From assembly GCA_029532625.1 (NCBI GenBank), contig JARFXM010000006.1:1178001-1242000 (forward strand): a stretch of DNA of 64,000 nucleotides, given 5' to 3'. The notes under the pieces were generated by a model, which did no database searches, was not told where the DNA came from, and was given only the letters and a program-made list of their open reading frames with translations. Below, one piece after another: positions 1 through 11,900 of the stretch. The position numbers were made by a program, and so were the translations under genes. Each line of letters starts with the position of its first letter. Position 1 is the stretch's first letter. The DNA comes from Lomentospora prolificans. Taxonomy: Eukaryota > Ascomycota > Sordariomycetes > Microascales > Microascaceae.

Positions 1-496
1 TGCGCACCCAATCCCGCAGGTATGCAAGTACAAGCCTAATGGCATCACCGGGACATCTATTTCATTTGGTGCTTTTTCAAGCTGCTAGTCGCGTCCGGTC
101 TGCTCGCGACTTACGTTTCATGCCACGCCACTGGCTTTGATTAGGGGTTTGAGTTCCCCATCTTTCACTTCCAAGGTTCCTTTTAAACTGCTCTTGTTCG
201 AATGGCAGTTACGAATAAAAGTTCGCATGCTCTGAGAGTATTACCGGATGACTAAGCTTTTACTCGTGAAGTCTGACTTAGACTTTCCACCGAGTTTTGC
301 AATTTGTTGACCGCCCAGCCGGAAAGGGAGTCCGGAATCCAAACCCGGCAGGCGGTAAAGCCCACTCGGTGGCAGAAAAGGAAGCCTGGTATTATTTTTT
401 GAAGACCCGCCATTCTTTTCTCACGAGGCGAGCAGCAGAGTTCTAGGTGCGACATCAACAGTGCCGTCCTTTTTTAAACACTTTTGCCTCTACACT
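1..496. other. Upstream region of POL5, no gene seen
   Basis: No coding region with a convincing start or family signature is visible. The last part is the leader of the POL5 gene. An in-frame GTG at 461 precedes the true ATG, but eukaryotic initiation there is unlikely. Confidence 0.5.
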
Positions 497-3400
497 ATGG
501 CGAAGAAGCGCGCTCCCTCCGGAGAGGAGCCCTCCCAGGCACCCACTAAGAGATTCAAGCGAGCCAAGAATCCTCGAGACGACATGTACAAAGCCCTGGA
601 AAGCTTCACGAATTTCCCTAGTCAACCCGACTGGGAGGACCACCAGACCGAGCAAAATCTTTACAAGGCGCTGAGCCACCGAATTCGTGACTTACAGGTC
701 AAAGCTGCTACGCTTGTCTCGAAAGCACTCGTGGGACAGGCCGATACAGAGGAGCCAACCGAACCATCGATCTCTGAGGAGGAATTCAAGAGGCACCTCG
801 AAATCTACCTGTTTCCAGCCTTAACGAAGGGCGACACGGTATCCCGAGAAGGCACATTTCGGGTCATATCCAAGATCCTCTCTGCGCTCCTGGGTGATCG
901 GAATCTTACCTCTACGCTTTACCCGAGTTTGACCTTTGACGAGTTCCTCTCGATGCTCATCCGCTTCACGCCTCTTGACGAACCGGCAGTTAAGGATGAC
1001 CAAGCCCTTGGTAGACTTTTAGGCCTGCGGTGTTTCGTGCAACAGGAGGTCCTTGAAAGGGACACTGAGAGGTGGAAGAAGCTCTTGCCCATGCTTCTAG
1101 ACCTTGCCTCGAAGAACATCGAATTGCGACTTGCCTGTGGCGCCATCGTTGCTGACGCCGTTGGAAAGCTGAGCAAGGGACAGGCAACCTGGACTATCAC
1201 CACCGTGTCAGAAACCCCGCTTGCAAAGATGGCCGAGGGATTGGCAATCTGGATAGCTGCTCTCCAGCACCACCCTGATCTCAAATCCGATACCTGGAAG
1301 AAACCGGTATCGGCGAGGTCTGCTCCCAATGTTCTCAGTCTGCTGAAGGAGAGCGCCACGCAAGTTCTCAATGAGAACTCTGGCCCCGTCAACAATGGAA
1401 AGGCTACTTGGTCTGCCCCTTTGCATTTCGTCTGGGTTAAGCTTGCTAAGTACTTTGGAAATCTCGGTTCAACTGGACAAAAAGACCTTGCATCAATCTG
1501 GACACCCGTGGTCGAAGGTAAGGCTTTATACTCCGTGTAAACGTTTCTTCAAAGACCTAACTGACTTGCGTGAATAGACTACCTCTTTTCGAAGAATGCG
1601 ACGGATTTACAAAAGGCCCGTGGGTTTTCAATCTTCCAACGGATGCTTATCGAGGTGGCCACCGACCGTGTTCTTGTCAGCACTATATTTAGTCGCAACT
1701 TAATGTCGTGTCTCCAAAACCATGCTTCCCGAAAAGATCGGCACCTTCATGGCATCGCGGTTGAAACTCTCTCCGTCATTGCTGAGCTAGCTTCTGCGAA
1801 GCCTAAGAGCGTGGTGCCGATTTTGAGCAATCTTCTCGGGCACAATGGCAGCTACGAGTTTGATCAGCGGACGAATACCAAGACTGTTGAGCAAGTCTTG
1901 AAGCCTACAGAGCCTTCAGATATGACACAAGTTCTGGAACTTCTAGAGGCACCATTTGCAAAATCCTCAAGGTACGTGGTATCTTGCGCCCTTCATCCGT
2001 CTCTCTGCTTGAGTCTAATACATTCCAATAATGTAGTGGACAGGAGAAGCTCTCCGCAATTGGTAACGCGTATATACGCTACCTCCATAACCTCGCAAGC
2101 ACAGGAAGCTCGATTCAGGCTTTACAGAAGCTAAGTACACTAGCTTTCGGGAGCTCAAAAGCAACTTCCAAATATGGCCTGACGGATTCGGCCAAGGCAA
2201 ATTGCTTGACTCAGCTCGAATCGGCTCTCGCCAAAGCTGGCAAAACCGCAGAGAACTTTGACCTCCTCTGCCAGCTCGTGGTTGGGGTAAAGCCAAAGCA
2301 TATCGAGTTGGACGACGAAATCATAGAGCAGCAAAAGGCTGCAGTTGAGACACTGGGCATGATTCTCCACGACCCCAAGTTTGTACTTTTTGGGGACCGG
2401 CAATTGACGAACTCGCTCGCGGCAGCGTATGCAATGCCCCTATTCATGGTGTACAGCCGGGTGCCCGGGGCGGAAACTCAACTCATCGCCATCAACAGTC
2501 TTTCGGAAACATGCGAGAACAAAGGAGAGGATGCCGGGTTACAATTGGTCATTCTCTATATCCTGCTTCCACTGATGTACCGACCGTCGTCACTAGGACG
2601 GCAGGTATCAAAGCATATATTTGAGGCAATTGGGCCCAGACTTGATGCTGGAACCATGCGGATGCTTCTAGAGCGACTGGAGTTCACGGAAGATAGATCT
2701 GGGTTTGCTGAGCTGGCTGAGTTTATAGACGCTCCCGAAGGCTCAGATGACGAAGAAGACGAGGCAGATGAAGGGTCAGAGAGTCGAAAAGATGAGGCAG
2801 ACAGCGATGAAGACGAGGAAGAATCCGGGGATGAGAGTGAGGGCTCTGCGGATATCGATCAAGCAGAACTCCTAAAGGCTCTTGGCTCCCATCTTCTAGA
2901 GGCTAATGGAAAGAAGGATGCAGAGGGAGAGGAGGATGACGACGATGACAGCGAGAGCGAACCAGATATGTCGGACTCGGAGATGATGGCGATGAATGAC
3001 CAACTGGTAGCGGCATTCGATCACATTAGTGGCCAGGGTGCCAACGAGGCCCATGAAGCGAAGAAGGCTATGGCTGCCGTGGTGCAGTTCAAGAACAGGA
3101 TCCTAGACCTCGTCGAGGCCTACCTTCAACAACAACCTCGAAATACTCAAGTCACTTTTGCGCTGCTCCCATACCTCGTACGGCTGGCGAACCAGACCAA
3201 ATCCTCCGATATTCGAGCCCGCGTTACCGACGTACTATCGCGCTACAGGAAACGCTTCCTCAAGGACCGGAAGCAATGGCTCGAAGATGGGAAACGGAAG
3301 AAGCAAATCCCTGACTACATCACCTGTCTCGAGGAGGTACACAAGGAGGTTGGGTTTAGGGACTCGCAAATGTTTGCAAAAGCAGCTTCAGCCGCGTGTC

Positions 3401-3579
3401 TCACGATCGCCGCGGCGATTGTGGCGGCGGACCAGCAGAAGCTCGGTGAACTGAATAAGATGCACGCGAAGCTCGAGAAGGAATTGACGTCTGAGAAAGA
3501 GAAGAGGAAGCGGATCCACAAGAGCTTCTTCCAGACCTGGCAGGCGTACCAACTGAGCGTGAGCAGTGGAGCAGAGTAA
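497..3579 (+). CDS. POL5: POL5 / MYBBP1A-type nucleolar protein (DNA polymerase phi family), 3 exons
   Basis: Exons are 497-1517, 1578-1971 and 2037-3579, giving 985 residues. Both introns (60 and 65 nt) start GTAAGG or GTACGT and end TAG, and the reading frame runs through both junctions. The protein opens with a basic MAKKRAPS segment, continues as a long helical HEAT-like body, and has two acidic Asp/Glu/Ser tracts at about residues 706-745 and 771-790. A lysine-rich helical C-terminus follows. This order and length match fungal Pol5. Despite its name, the family acts in rRNA transcription and large-subunit ribosome assembly in the nucleolus rather than as a replicative polymerase. I chose ATG 497 because the frame upstream has no ATG. 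The family call is from recognition of the overall architecture, not an alignment. Confidence 0.85.
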
Positions 3580-5895
3580 TACCGGGAGTGGAGGCGTTGT
3601 TGAGCGCATGTCTATTTGCTATCCACTTTCGATTTTGACTATTACGCAGTAATAGATCGACTACCCCTAGTCGACACAAGTGATTGGAATGAGATGGATG
3701 GGTGGTGTGAGTCTCCCAACTGACGATTCTGAACAAGGGGAGTGTCTTGAATGAAAAGAAATACCATACTCTTTGTCAGCACCCAATGCTGGTATCGTGA
3801 ACCATCGACGAGCAATTCAAGCTAAGATTGTCAGTTGCTTGCCAGGATGGAAACATGTCAACCCTGGGGTCCTGGCGCTCAACTTTTGACTTTATGCGTT
3901 ATGCCTGACTGGGTTACTCTAACTTGGAGCGAGCAGCCAAAGCGAGGCCAACAGGTGAAAACCATGCGCTGTGGCGTCTGCTCCGCCAATATTTGAATGT
4001 ATTGTCTCACTTCGCACAATTAATACAGGAGCAAAATATTTCCAAGACTTCATACCTACAATTACTCACACTCGTGGTTCCCACAAGCCTATGGGCGCTC
4101 TATCGAGGAACACTTCGTTGCCTGGCCGTCCTGATACTCTCTTGCTGCTCGTGTGCCTTTATTCCTTTTGCGCCTGGCTCTCGTCGCCAACAAAGGTGAG
4201 GACTACGAGTAATATTCTCTGTTGCTTTTCCGACCAATGCAGGCAATCACGGAGCAGCAAGCCGACCGAAACTAACCCTGGTCGGGAGTGTGGCAGAAAT
4301 TGGGGTGGGCCCTTCACGAGCGGGATAAGACAGCGCCAAGTATATGTACATCCAGGCCCAGACTCTGCTGAACTTGGGGATGATAGGCAAGGTGTGAAGG
4401 GTCGAGGGGATGCCAACACCGCCTATACCCCATAGAGGCTGGTCCGGCGGCTTCTGGGCTGACGCACTAACCTTGCCTTAACCCCGTCTCTCAAACGTTG
4501 CAGTGGAGCGAGCCGTTGACTCTATGGAGCAGAAACTTAGACGTTTCTTTCTAAATGGACTAGGGGGCACAGATAGGGCAGACACAAAGTTATTAAGCAA
4601 CCTAACGTCATGCCATCGAAATTGGGAGACAAACGGCCATTTTCGGCTAAGATGCTGCAAAGAGGGAAGGGCGCAGAGTTGCATCAATCAGTAGGAGGAC
4701 TCGAAAGGTGAAGCAGCGCTGGTGTCTCCAGTGGCTCCGTCGAGCTTGAAGGCGGGGGTACCTATACCTGACCTGGCTAATCGTGACGCTATTTCCTCAA
4801 GTTTGCGACAGTCCAGCAAGGCTCTCCAAGACACGACAAAGGCAAAAAGCATCCAGTGTGAGGCGTTCATATCGATCAGCAGCCGACTACTATCAGCGAT
4901 GTCTGAGTGTCTCGACGCCGCATTGGTGGGCGACTTTTGTCGAGGCCCCATCCAAGCCACTGCATTCAATCTGCCGGCGGTGGAAGAAAGGAAACCCGAG
5001 AATGATAGGATGGTTCACGCGAGCGTTAGTGCTAGAGGACGCCATCTAATGTCATATGGGCAGTTCTGAAGTGAAGTTGAAACCCCTGACATACGTCCCT
5101 GGTCCACACTCGTCATCCGTCGAGGGATTGGTTCGTGCGGGAGAGAGTGGTGGTACCAGGAGATGTGACAGGACAGTACAGCATAGAATTAACAACGGGG
5201 GCAACTCCGCGGGGCAGAGAGGGGCAAGACTTGACGAGGGCGATTATTGCGATTGAAGTTTGGAAAGGATGGCGGAAGAGAGTGGTGGACACTAGACCTG
5301 CCAATAGAATGGAATAATCCCAGTCTAGACTTGAGCCTAATGAAAGGCCGAGCCAAAAGTCCTGGAAATTCCCACGATAATTTGCTGTCTCAGCGTGTCT
5401 TGAGAAAATAGGGCCCTCAAGGGAGGAAAAATTAAGATGGACACACACAGGAAGTCTCTGGATCTTACAGGTACAAGAGGAATGAGCACGATTAGATAGT
5501 ATTGAAGCATAGTAAAAGGTAAAAGGGGTGGGGGAAGGCAAAACCCAGTACCTCCTTCCTGGAGGTTCGTCCCCCATCAGCCGTCTGGCCGGCTTTGTGC
5601 CCTTGCATCTTGTACTACTCAAGTGCTGTGTTTGTACGATTTCTCCCGTTCTCCTCCCTTCTCTCTCTTTCTCTTGTCGCTGGTCTCGTCTTCGTTTCTT
5701 TACATTTCGTTGTTGCAAGCGACGGCCGTTTGCTTTCGCCTCCTCGGGAGGCCCTGATCCCCGGTTTTCTTTTTGTCCATTCCCCTCGATCGTCGTTAGC
5801 CGACTTACGAACAGATTGTTCTTCCTGCCGTAGATCCGCTCTTTGTCCCGCCACATATACTTGACCGAGTCATATCCGCGCCTTTTACGTCGAGG
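3580..5895. other. Intergenic region between POL5 and the mannosyltransferase gene
   Basis: About 2.3 kb without a supportable gene. Several open frames of 70-247 codons exist on both strands, but they lack family similarity, codon structure or plausible starts. The last 350 bases are pyrimidine-rich on the plus strand and probably form the leader of the gene at 5896. Confidence 0.5.
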
Positions 5896-7401
5896 ATGAT
5901 TTTCCCCGCTCGTCGCAGGGCGTGGTGGCCCTTCATCACCATTCCCGCTTTACTCTTCGTCATCGTCAAGATCCAGCTGAACAACAGCGCCGCCTGGGCT
6001 AGCGATGCGCCAACCCCATCCTTGGAGAAGCACCAGCATACGTCCGAGGCTGCTGACGCATTCCGCAAGAGTGACGCCGTAAAGTTCTTGCAGAGCCAAA
6101 GGGTCCAGGACTTTTGGAAGGAGTTGCACGGTGCCCTTACCGACGGCGATATTGGGGTTGGGAAACTCGAGTTGTTGGACGACGGCCCTTCGGACGAATA
6201 TGTCGACCCCAATTCCAAATACCAAGGCCAAAGGCAGCGCGAGAACCACGTTGACATCTCCGAGGAGCAACTCGGCTCTTTGCAAAAGCACTACCAAGTC
6301 TTCAGCGCCAAGATTGACCCTCTCGCGAACCGCATGCACTACTGGAAGAACAGCCGGGGCATTGTCATGGGCGGCGGTGGCAAGTACACGCGCATTGCGT
6401 TAACTTCCATTCTCCTTCTCCGGCATGTCGGCTGCAAGCTGCCTATCCAAGTCTTCATCGACACCCATGCCGAGTATGATGCTCATATCTGTGAGCACTC
6501 ATTCCCTCGACTCAACGCTGAGTGTCTCATCATGGAGGATGTCATTGGTGACACCAAAATTGGCAGTTACCAGTATAAGGTCTTGTCCATCATCTTCTCG
6601 CCCTTCCAGCACGTCCTCTTTCTCGATGCCGACGCCTGGGCCATCAAAGACCCCGCCTTCTTGTTCGAAGTTGAGCCCTACAAGTCCAAGGGCCTCATCA
6701 CCTTTCCCGATTTCTGGGTCTCCACCGCATCCCCCGCCTTCTACGACATCACCGGTACCCCAATGGGTTCTCCGACGGAACGTAGGAGTTCTGAATCCGG
6801 TATCCTCATGTACAACAAGGATATGCACGCGGACAGCCTTATCCTCACCGCCTACTTCAACTTTTATGGCCCTGGCCGTTACTACACCCTCTTGACGCAG
6901 GGCACACACGGCGAGGGGGACAAGGAAACTTACCTACACGCAGCTCTTAACCTAGGCAGGCCATTCTACGATGTCAAGGAGAAGAACGGTATCGTTGGCC
7001 GCCACATCAATGGTACTTTTAACGGTGCCGCCATGGTCCAGCATGACCCTAACGACGACTGGAAACTTCAGGAACACATGCGCATTCATGGAGAGCCTAA
7101 GAAGACCAAGGACGACAAAATCGTCCAGTCAAAGCCCCTTTTCGTGCACCACAACATTTGGAAAATCGACCTTTACGATCTTGGTGATGGCCTCTCACCG
7201 ATCCACAAACTGAATGAGAAAGGCAAGATCAGCCGCGTATGGGGGGACCAGAAGGATCTATTTGGTCGGGCCGGATTCGATATCGAGGAGATGATGTTTA
7301 GGGTTATGATCCACGCCAAGTGCCGTGTCGCTGCTCCGCGCGACGAGTGTAAGGGGCTGTGGAAGTATTACCGGACCATATTCAAGCCCGCTGCAAGGTG
7401 A
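5896..7401 (+). CDS. GT71 family alpha-mannosyltransferase (Mnn2-like), Golgi type II membrane protein
   Basis: Single exon, 501 residues, ATG at 5896, stop TGA. Residues 1-9 are basic and a hydrophobic segment follows at about 10-27, which is a signal anchor for a type II Golgi enzyme with a luminal catalytic part. The GRG/GGGGKY motif near residue 156 is followed by a strand-helix region. The metal- and nucleotide-sugar-binding D-A-D triad is at D244-A245-D246 in the context FLDADAW. The segments EPYKSKGLITFPDFW and GEGDKETYLHAA are typical of Mnn2/Mnn5 proteins. Known members add alpha-1,2-mannose branches to the outer chain of N-glycans and cell-wall mannan, using GDP-mannose. GT71 also contains Mnn1-type alpha-1,3 enzymes, so the linkage is inferred from motif resemblance. 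All core motifs look intact. Confidence 0.85.
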   Translation: MIFPARRRAWWPFITIPALLFVIVKIQLNNSAAWASDAPTPSLEKHQHTSEAADAFRKSDAVKFLQSQRVQDFWKELHGALTDGDIGVGKLELLDDGPSDEYVDPNSKYQGQRQRENHVDISEEQLGSLQKHYQVFSAKIDPLANRMHYWKNSRGIVMGGGGKYTRIALTSILLLRHVGCKLPIQVFIDTHAEYDAHICEHSFPRLNAECLIMEDVIGDTKIGSYQYKVLSIIFSPFQHVLFLDADAWAIKDPAFLFEVEPYKSKGLITFPDFWVSTASPAFYDITGTPMGSPTERRSSESGILMYNKDMHADSLILTAYFNFYGPGRYYTLLTQGTHGEGDKETYLHAALNLGRPFYDVKEKNGIVGRHINGTFNGAAMVQHDPNDDWKLQEHMRIHGEPKKTKDDKIVQSKPLFVHHNIWKIDLYDLGDGLSPIHKLNEKGKISRVWGDQKDLFGRAGFDIEEMMFRVMIHAKCRVAAPRDECKGLWKYYRTIFKPAAR

Positions 7402-8740
7402 CGACTCTGGGATATGATGGTCAGTTGTATTGCCAATACCATCCTCGGATCCTCGGCTCAATGGGCTCACTCACCATGCTCATCCTCCACCGTATTCATA
7501 GTGGACTGTATTCGCTGCGGGAGGAACCCCCCTTTCTCGATCGAGAGAAGTGAATGGTTATGGTGAGAGGCAGGTTGCGATGAGGTCCGCTGTCATGTTT
7601 TATTCCTTATTCCCCGGACGTTGGAGAGGCCCAACGTGCGAACCATCTCCCGCCCGGGTTCGGACTTCAAGGCGAATAGGCGTAGGCGGCACTTCTTTGA
7701 TTGTTTTATCTTCACATTATACTCCTTCGCTATACACTTCTTTGTTAGCTATCCCAGGATGTCACTTTCCGGGGACTGGTTGAATGAGGTTGAACGCAAG
7801 GTTTCTTACTTGAATTGCAAGCGTCGAGCATCGAGCATCGATTTCAATCACCTCCTTCCGATGTACAACATTGATTGTCATGACACATATACTAGAGTAA
7901 TTCAGATCTTGCATTTCATTTTCATCAGACGGGAAGACGGAGCAAAGATTGTCCGTCTCACAACCGCTTCTCCCGGGTCTCCGCAGCGTCCCGATCAAGG
8001 AATTGGTCGTCGGCCACTCTATCTTCTACGCGAACAGTCCTCACGCGCCTCAAACCTAGATAATCGTGGATGCGCGCGCCCGCAATCTCTAGGTTCAGCG
8101 CTAACTAAAGTTTTGGTCATCCGAGACACTGCTTCCCACGACGTGTTGGCCGTTGTGGGTTCGTGGGTTGTCTTGTCTCGGAGCAAGGCCCTTTCCCCCA
8201 TCACCGGTTTAAACACGCATACTGTGCCAGAAATCGCCCAACGGCGGTTAGACCGCTTGCTTGGTGTGTCTCGCGGACAAGAGAGCCAACAGCAGCCTGC
8301 ATATTCGGGTTAAGGCGAAAAGGGGGGCTAAGTCGGAGGGACGCGGCACAACGCAAGACACACCTGTGTTTTCCATCCCGCGCCAACTCTGGTCGGGAGC
8401 TTTGGGCCGTGTGGAAGGGCGGGAAGTCTGGGGAATGGCAATATAGCTTAAGAGCTCTTTTGTGCAACTCTGGCGAGGGGGCCTCAATCACGACCCACAG
8501 AAGCGGGATTGTAAGCTCTGCCGAGGGCTTCTACGCTGGCTGCAAGCAAAAAAGCACCGCTTCTCCGGGGAGACTATCCTTTGAGAAATCCGAAAATATC
8601 TATATATTTTCAAGACACACTGTCGTTCCAAGACACCCGGGCGTTCTTTGCCCCCCTTCGTGTTCGGTGCTTGTGAAGCGAGACGTCTTGTGCAAGTCCG
8701 GCCGATCACTGGGCCTACCTCAACATTGAATTCGACACGG

Positions 8741-8752
8741 AATCACGTGATT
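8741..8752. promoter_or_regulatory. Perfect 12-bp palindrome centred on CACGTG
   Basis: AATCACGTGATT reads the same on both strands and contains the E-box core bound by bHLH factors such as the Cbf1 family. No gene start lies within 2 kb downstream, so function is uncertain. Confidence 0.3.
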
Positions 8753-8859
8753 TCGCGACTAGCGACGGCCGGAACGAGGTACCTAACCGTAGCGAAATTT
8801 TTGACACCCTTATTTACATTCGGCTTGGCAATGTTTACTTTCGCGCGCGCGAAATGCAC

Positions 8860-8863
<4 letters not shown>

Positions 8864-8902
<39 letters not shown>
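8864..8902 (+). repeat. Poly-T tract, 39 nt
   Basis: Uninterrupted T run, preceded by a short alternating CG stretch. It does not adjoin any gene I can support. Confidence 0.95.
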
Positions 8903-11900
8903 CTCTCGCTTCGGCCACTTTCAGCACAGGCGCGAGGAGCGGGTGGGAAAGATTCCGAACACCAGCGTCTCAACATCTGCGGACAAGCTTTCTTTCGGTT
9001 CTTGGTTTCGCTTCTCGCTTTTGTTTGAAGGACAGCCAAAATTAGCAGGGGAGTTGGGAGTTAGGGGCGCACAGTCGTTGGTGATCCTAAATCATAACGA
9101 ACGGGTTCATAGCTCCTTGAAAACGTAACCGTCCCGGAAGCATTGCCGCAGGAGCCATAAACATAAAGCTTCACAATGCAGGGGATAAAGGGGAGCTGGC
9201 AAAGCTCTGATACCTGGCTCAATGCGACGAGAGCTTGAACTCGGAGAATCAACACGAAACGAACACGGAGGATTGACCCCTCACTTTTACCTGAGAGACG
9301 AGGGAGGGCCAGAGGGAGAGCGGGTCCTCCTTTTCCCCTCCCCATTTCTCTTGGCCTCATGGGGACTATTCTTAGACATCGAAACTTTGAGGTCGGCTGT
9401 TCATGCATCGCCCACCTGCTGCATTCAGACCGGAGTATCAGGTCTGGCGGCAACTTCGTGGCGAGAGAAGCGGTCTGAGTTTCCCCAGGATTGCGTTTGA
9501 GAAAGAGGTAAACAGACCCAAGGAATGACGCCACCTCATTCGTGTTTAATATATTGCATCGGGGTTTAGTTTAGGTCTCATCCAAGCGTCTCTTGCAATG
9601 CGCATGCCATTACTCCGAGAGGGAAAACGTGCTGCTTCGTGGCTCGTTTCCAAGACTTTGCCGTTGGGAGAAGAGGGGTCATGAGCGACGATGACGATTT
9701 ATTTGCAAGCTATTTTCCCAGCCCAACCTTGTTTGGCGATAGTTTCGGAGTCCCCTCCCACCATCTCCGGATTGGGGCGGGCGCGGGAATGACGTTTGTT
9801 TTGAGGTCGACGGATTTGGCCAACCTGAAAAACCTAGATAGCGAGTTCTCTGAGAGTGAATACGGGATCAACGGTGGAGCTAGACTAAGACGCTGGCAGG
9901 GAACGGCGATAAACTTTTCATTACAATCATCGCGATCACCACCGGTCTAGCGTTGCTTTATTTCAGCACAGAAGCTACAGACAATATATTGCTGTGACCC
10001 TGAGAGACCCGCAAGAGACCGACGAGAGTTCAAGAGGGGGCCAGAGGGAATCAATGTCAGAACCTTTCCAGAAAAGCCGCACTGATCGCGATTGTCAAAT
10101 CCCTCTGTTTACTTCACGGAAAGATCAGTAGAAAATGAAACTGCTTGATGATCGACGCATCGTCCAAACACGCCATCCTGCGCCTCAGCCGAAGGATGGT
10201 ACTCAATTTCATCGCAGTGACAGAGAAGCGCTCGTAACTCTGGCCACTGACAGGTCTGATGTAGTACATCATCTCTCATCTCTGACAAGCTCCAAGTGCT
10301 GACACTGCAGGGCCGGGCTCGGCTGTGCAGCCGTCAGCAATTGAGGGATTTGAGAGGCGAAACCAATCACAGCTGGTATCCGGCTTGGGGTGAGAAAAAG
10401 GGGTGGGTTGTGCTGGCTTTCCTTATCACGCTTCTGGCCATTCATCGATCTTGGTTTGACGGCGACATTGGCATGCTACTACTACGAAGTATACATGCCC
10501 CCTCACCTCGACTCGGTGCTGGCCTTCCTTTATTGGTCCGAAGGCGGGGATTCCCTAACTCTCAACCCTCTAAGTCTCCATGGTCCAGTCATAATAGAGG
10601 GTGAGAAAATGTAGTATTGAGGGAAATGGCAAGATCCTAGACCCATGTTACTTCGTAGATCCTGCTAGCGTGTAATATCGTGTCTCCTCTTGTGACCATG
10701 AAGTACGAAGTATTAAGCGATGGAAGTGGCTTTCCATAAGGGGTTGCGCGCCAGCCAGAGTGAGAGGCTCGATCGAGAGTTGGAGCCGGGACCGGAAATC
10801 GGGACTACCGTGGAAGATTGCTTGGTGCCCGCTGTTATTGACGGCCCCATTCAGCACATCTTAGAGACATTGGAAGTAAAGCTGGCGCGAGCAAACGCCG
10901 CTCGGCTCTCGCCCGATGTTATATGGGTGCCGATCCTGCTCTTTTGCCCCTCTCCCGTTCTTCTGGTCGCTGTGCCTGAGATGGCCCAGCCAAAAACTTT
11001 CTTTTCTCTTTTTAGAAAAAAGGCCATTTTGATAAATTGCTGGCGCCAGCTCCTGGAGAGCGATACTAATCAGTATGTCTCGGGAGAAAAGTTGAAGACG
11101 GTGGCACGAGCCAGGGGGCCTGGGCCAAGGAGCGGACGGTGTGATGAGAAACAACACCGGGAATGGCTCCTATATGCCCCGATTTATTATTTCGATGCAG
11201 GCTCGCGTCTGACTATTATAACATGTGGACTATAGGCAGGGTCAAGTCTGTGGACCCGGAGCCATTTCTTGCAAGCACCCATCGTCCGGATTTGGAGAGC
11301 TTTCCTTGCACCAGAGATAGCGCTAACCAATGGCCCTCCGTAGTCTTGGGAAGTACTGAGAGCACGAGCAAAGATAAGCTGTCCGTAGAGATATCGTCAC
11401 CGAGCTGCAAATTTTGGCGGCAAGGCATAATAACATCTCGCAAGCCATTGACCAAACACAGGGCAACAAAGCTGAGAGGTCGCCAGGGTCAATCTGCGCA
11501 GGCGCTCGCTAGAATAGCTACAACCAGTAAGAGCTTGTAGATCCCGATGAAGCTTCCAAGAAGGGCCTGGAGCAGACCACCCCCCATGCTCGATACCTCA
11601 GAGCAAGAGGATGATGGTCTAATACCTGCAACTTGAATTCAGGCTGTTTCTGGTCGCGGTCATCTCACGTTGACTCGACGGTTGACCAGGGTTGGCCCCT
11701 GGGCTGGGGTATCCTTTCAGCGCTCCTCAACCGATGGTCCTTTTCCTAATCCGAATAATAGCATACATCCCGTCCCACTCCTGCGCCGTCTCTCCCCTTG
11801 CCACTTGCAACCCTGGAGACCAGGAAATAAGCGTACTCGAGCGGTATGAGGGCGATATTCTCAGCCGGGGCTAACACTTCTCGGGGTATTTTTGAGGAAA

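Noticed and set aside
5113..5856. 247-codon minus-strand open frame upstream of the mannosyltransferase gene
   Set aside because: It is the complement of a pyrimidine-rich leader, giving Arg/Glu/Lys-rich sequence with no motif.
7621..8313. 230-codon plus-strand open frame after the mannosyltransferase gene
   Set aside because: No motif, no conserved composition, and the frame begins in 3' flanking sequence.
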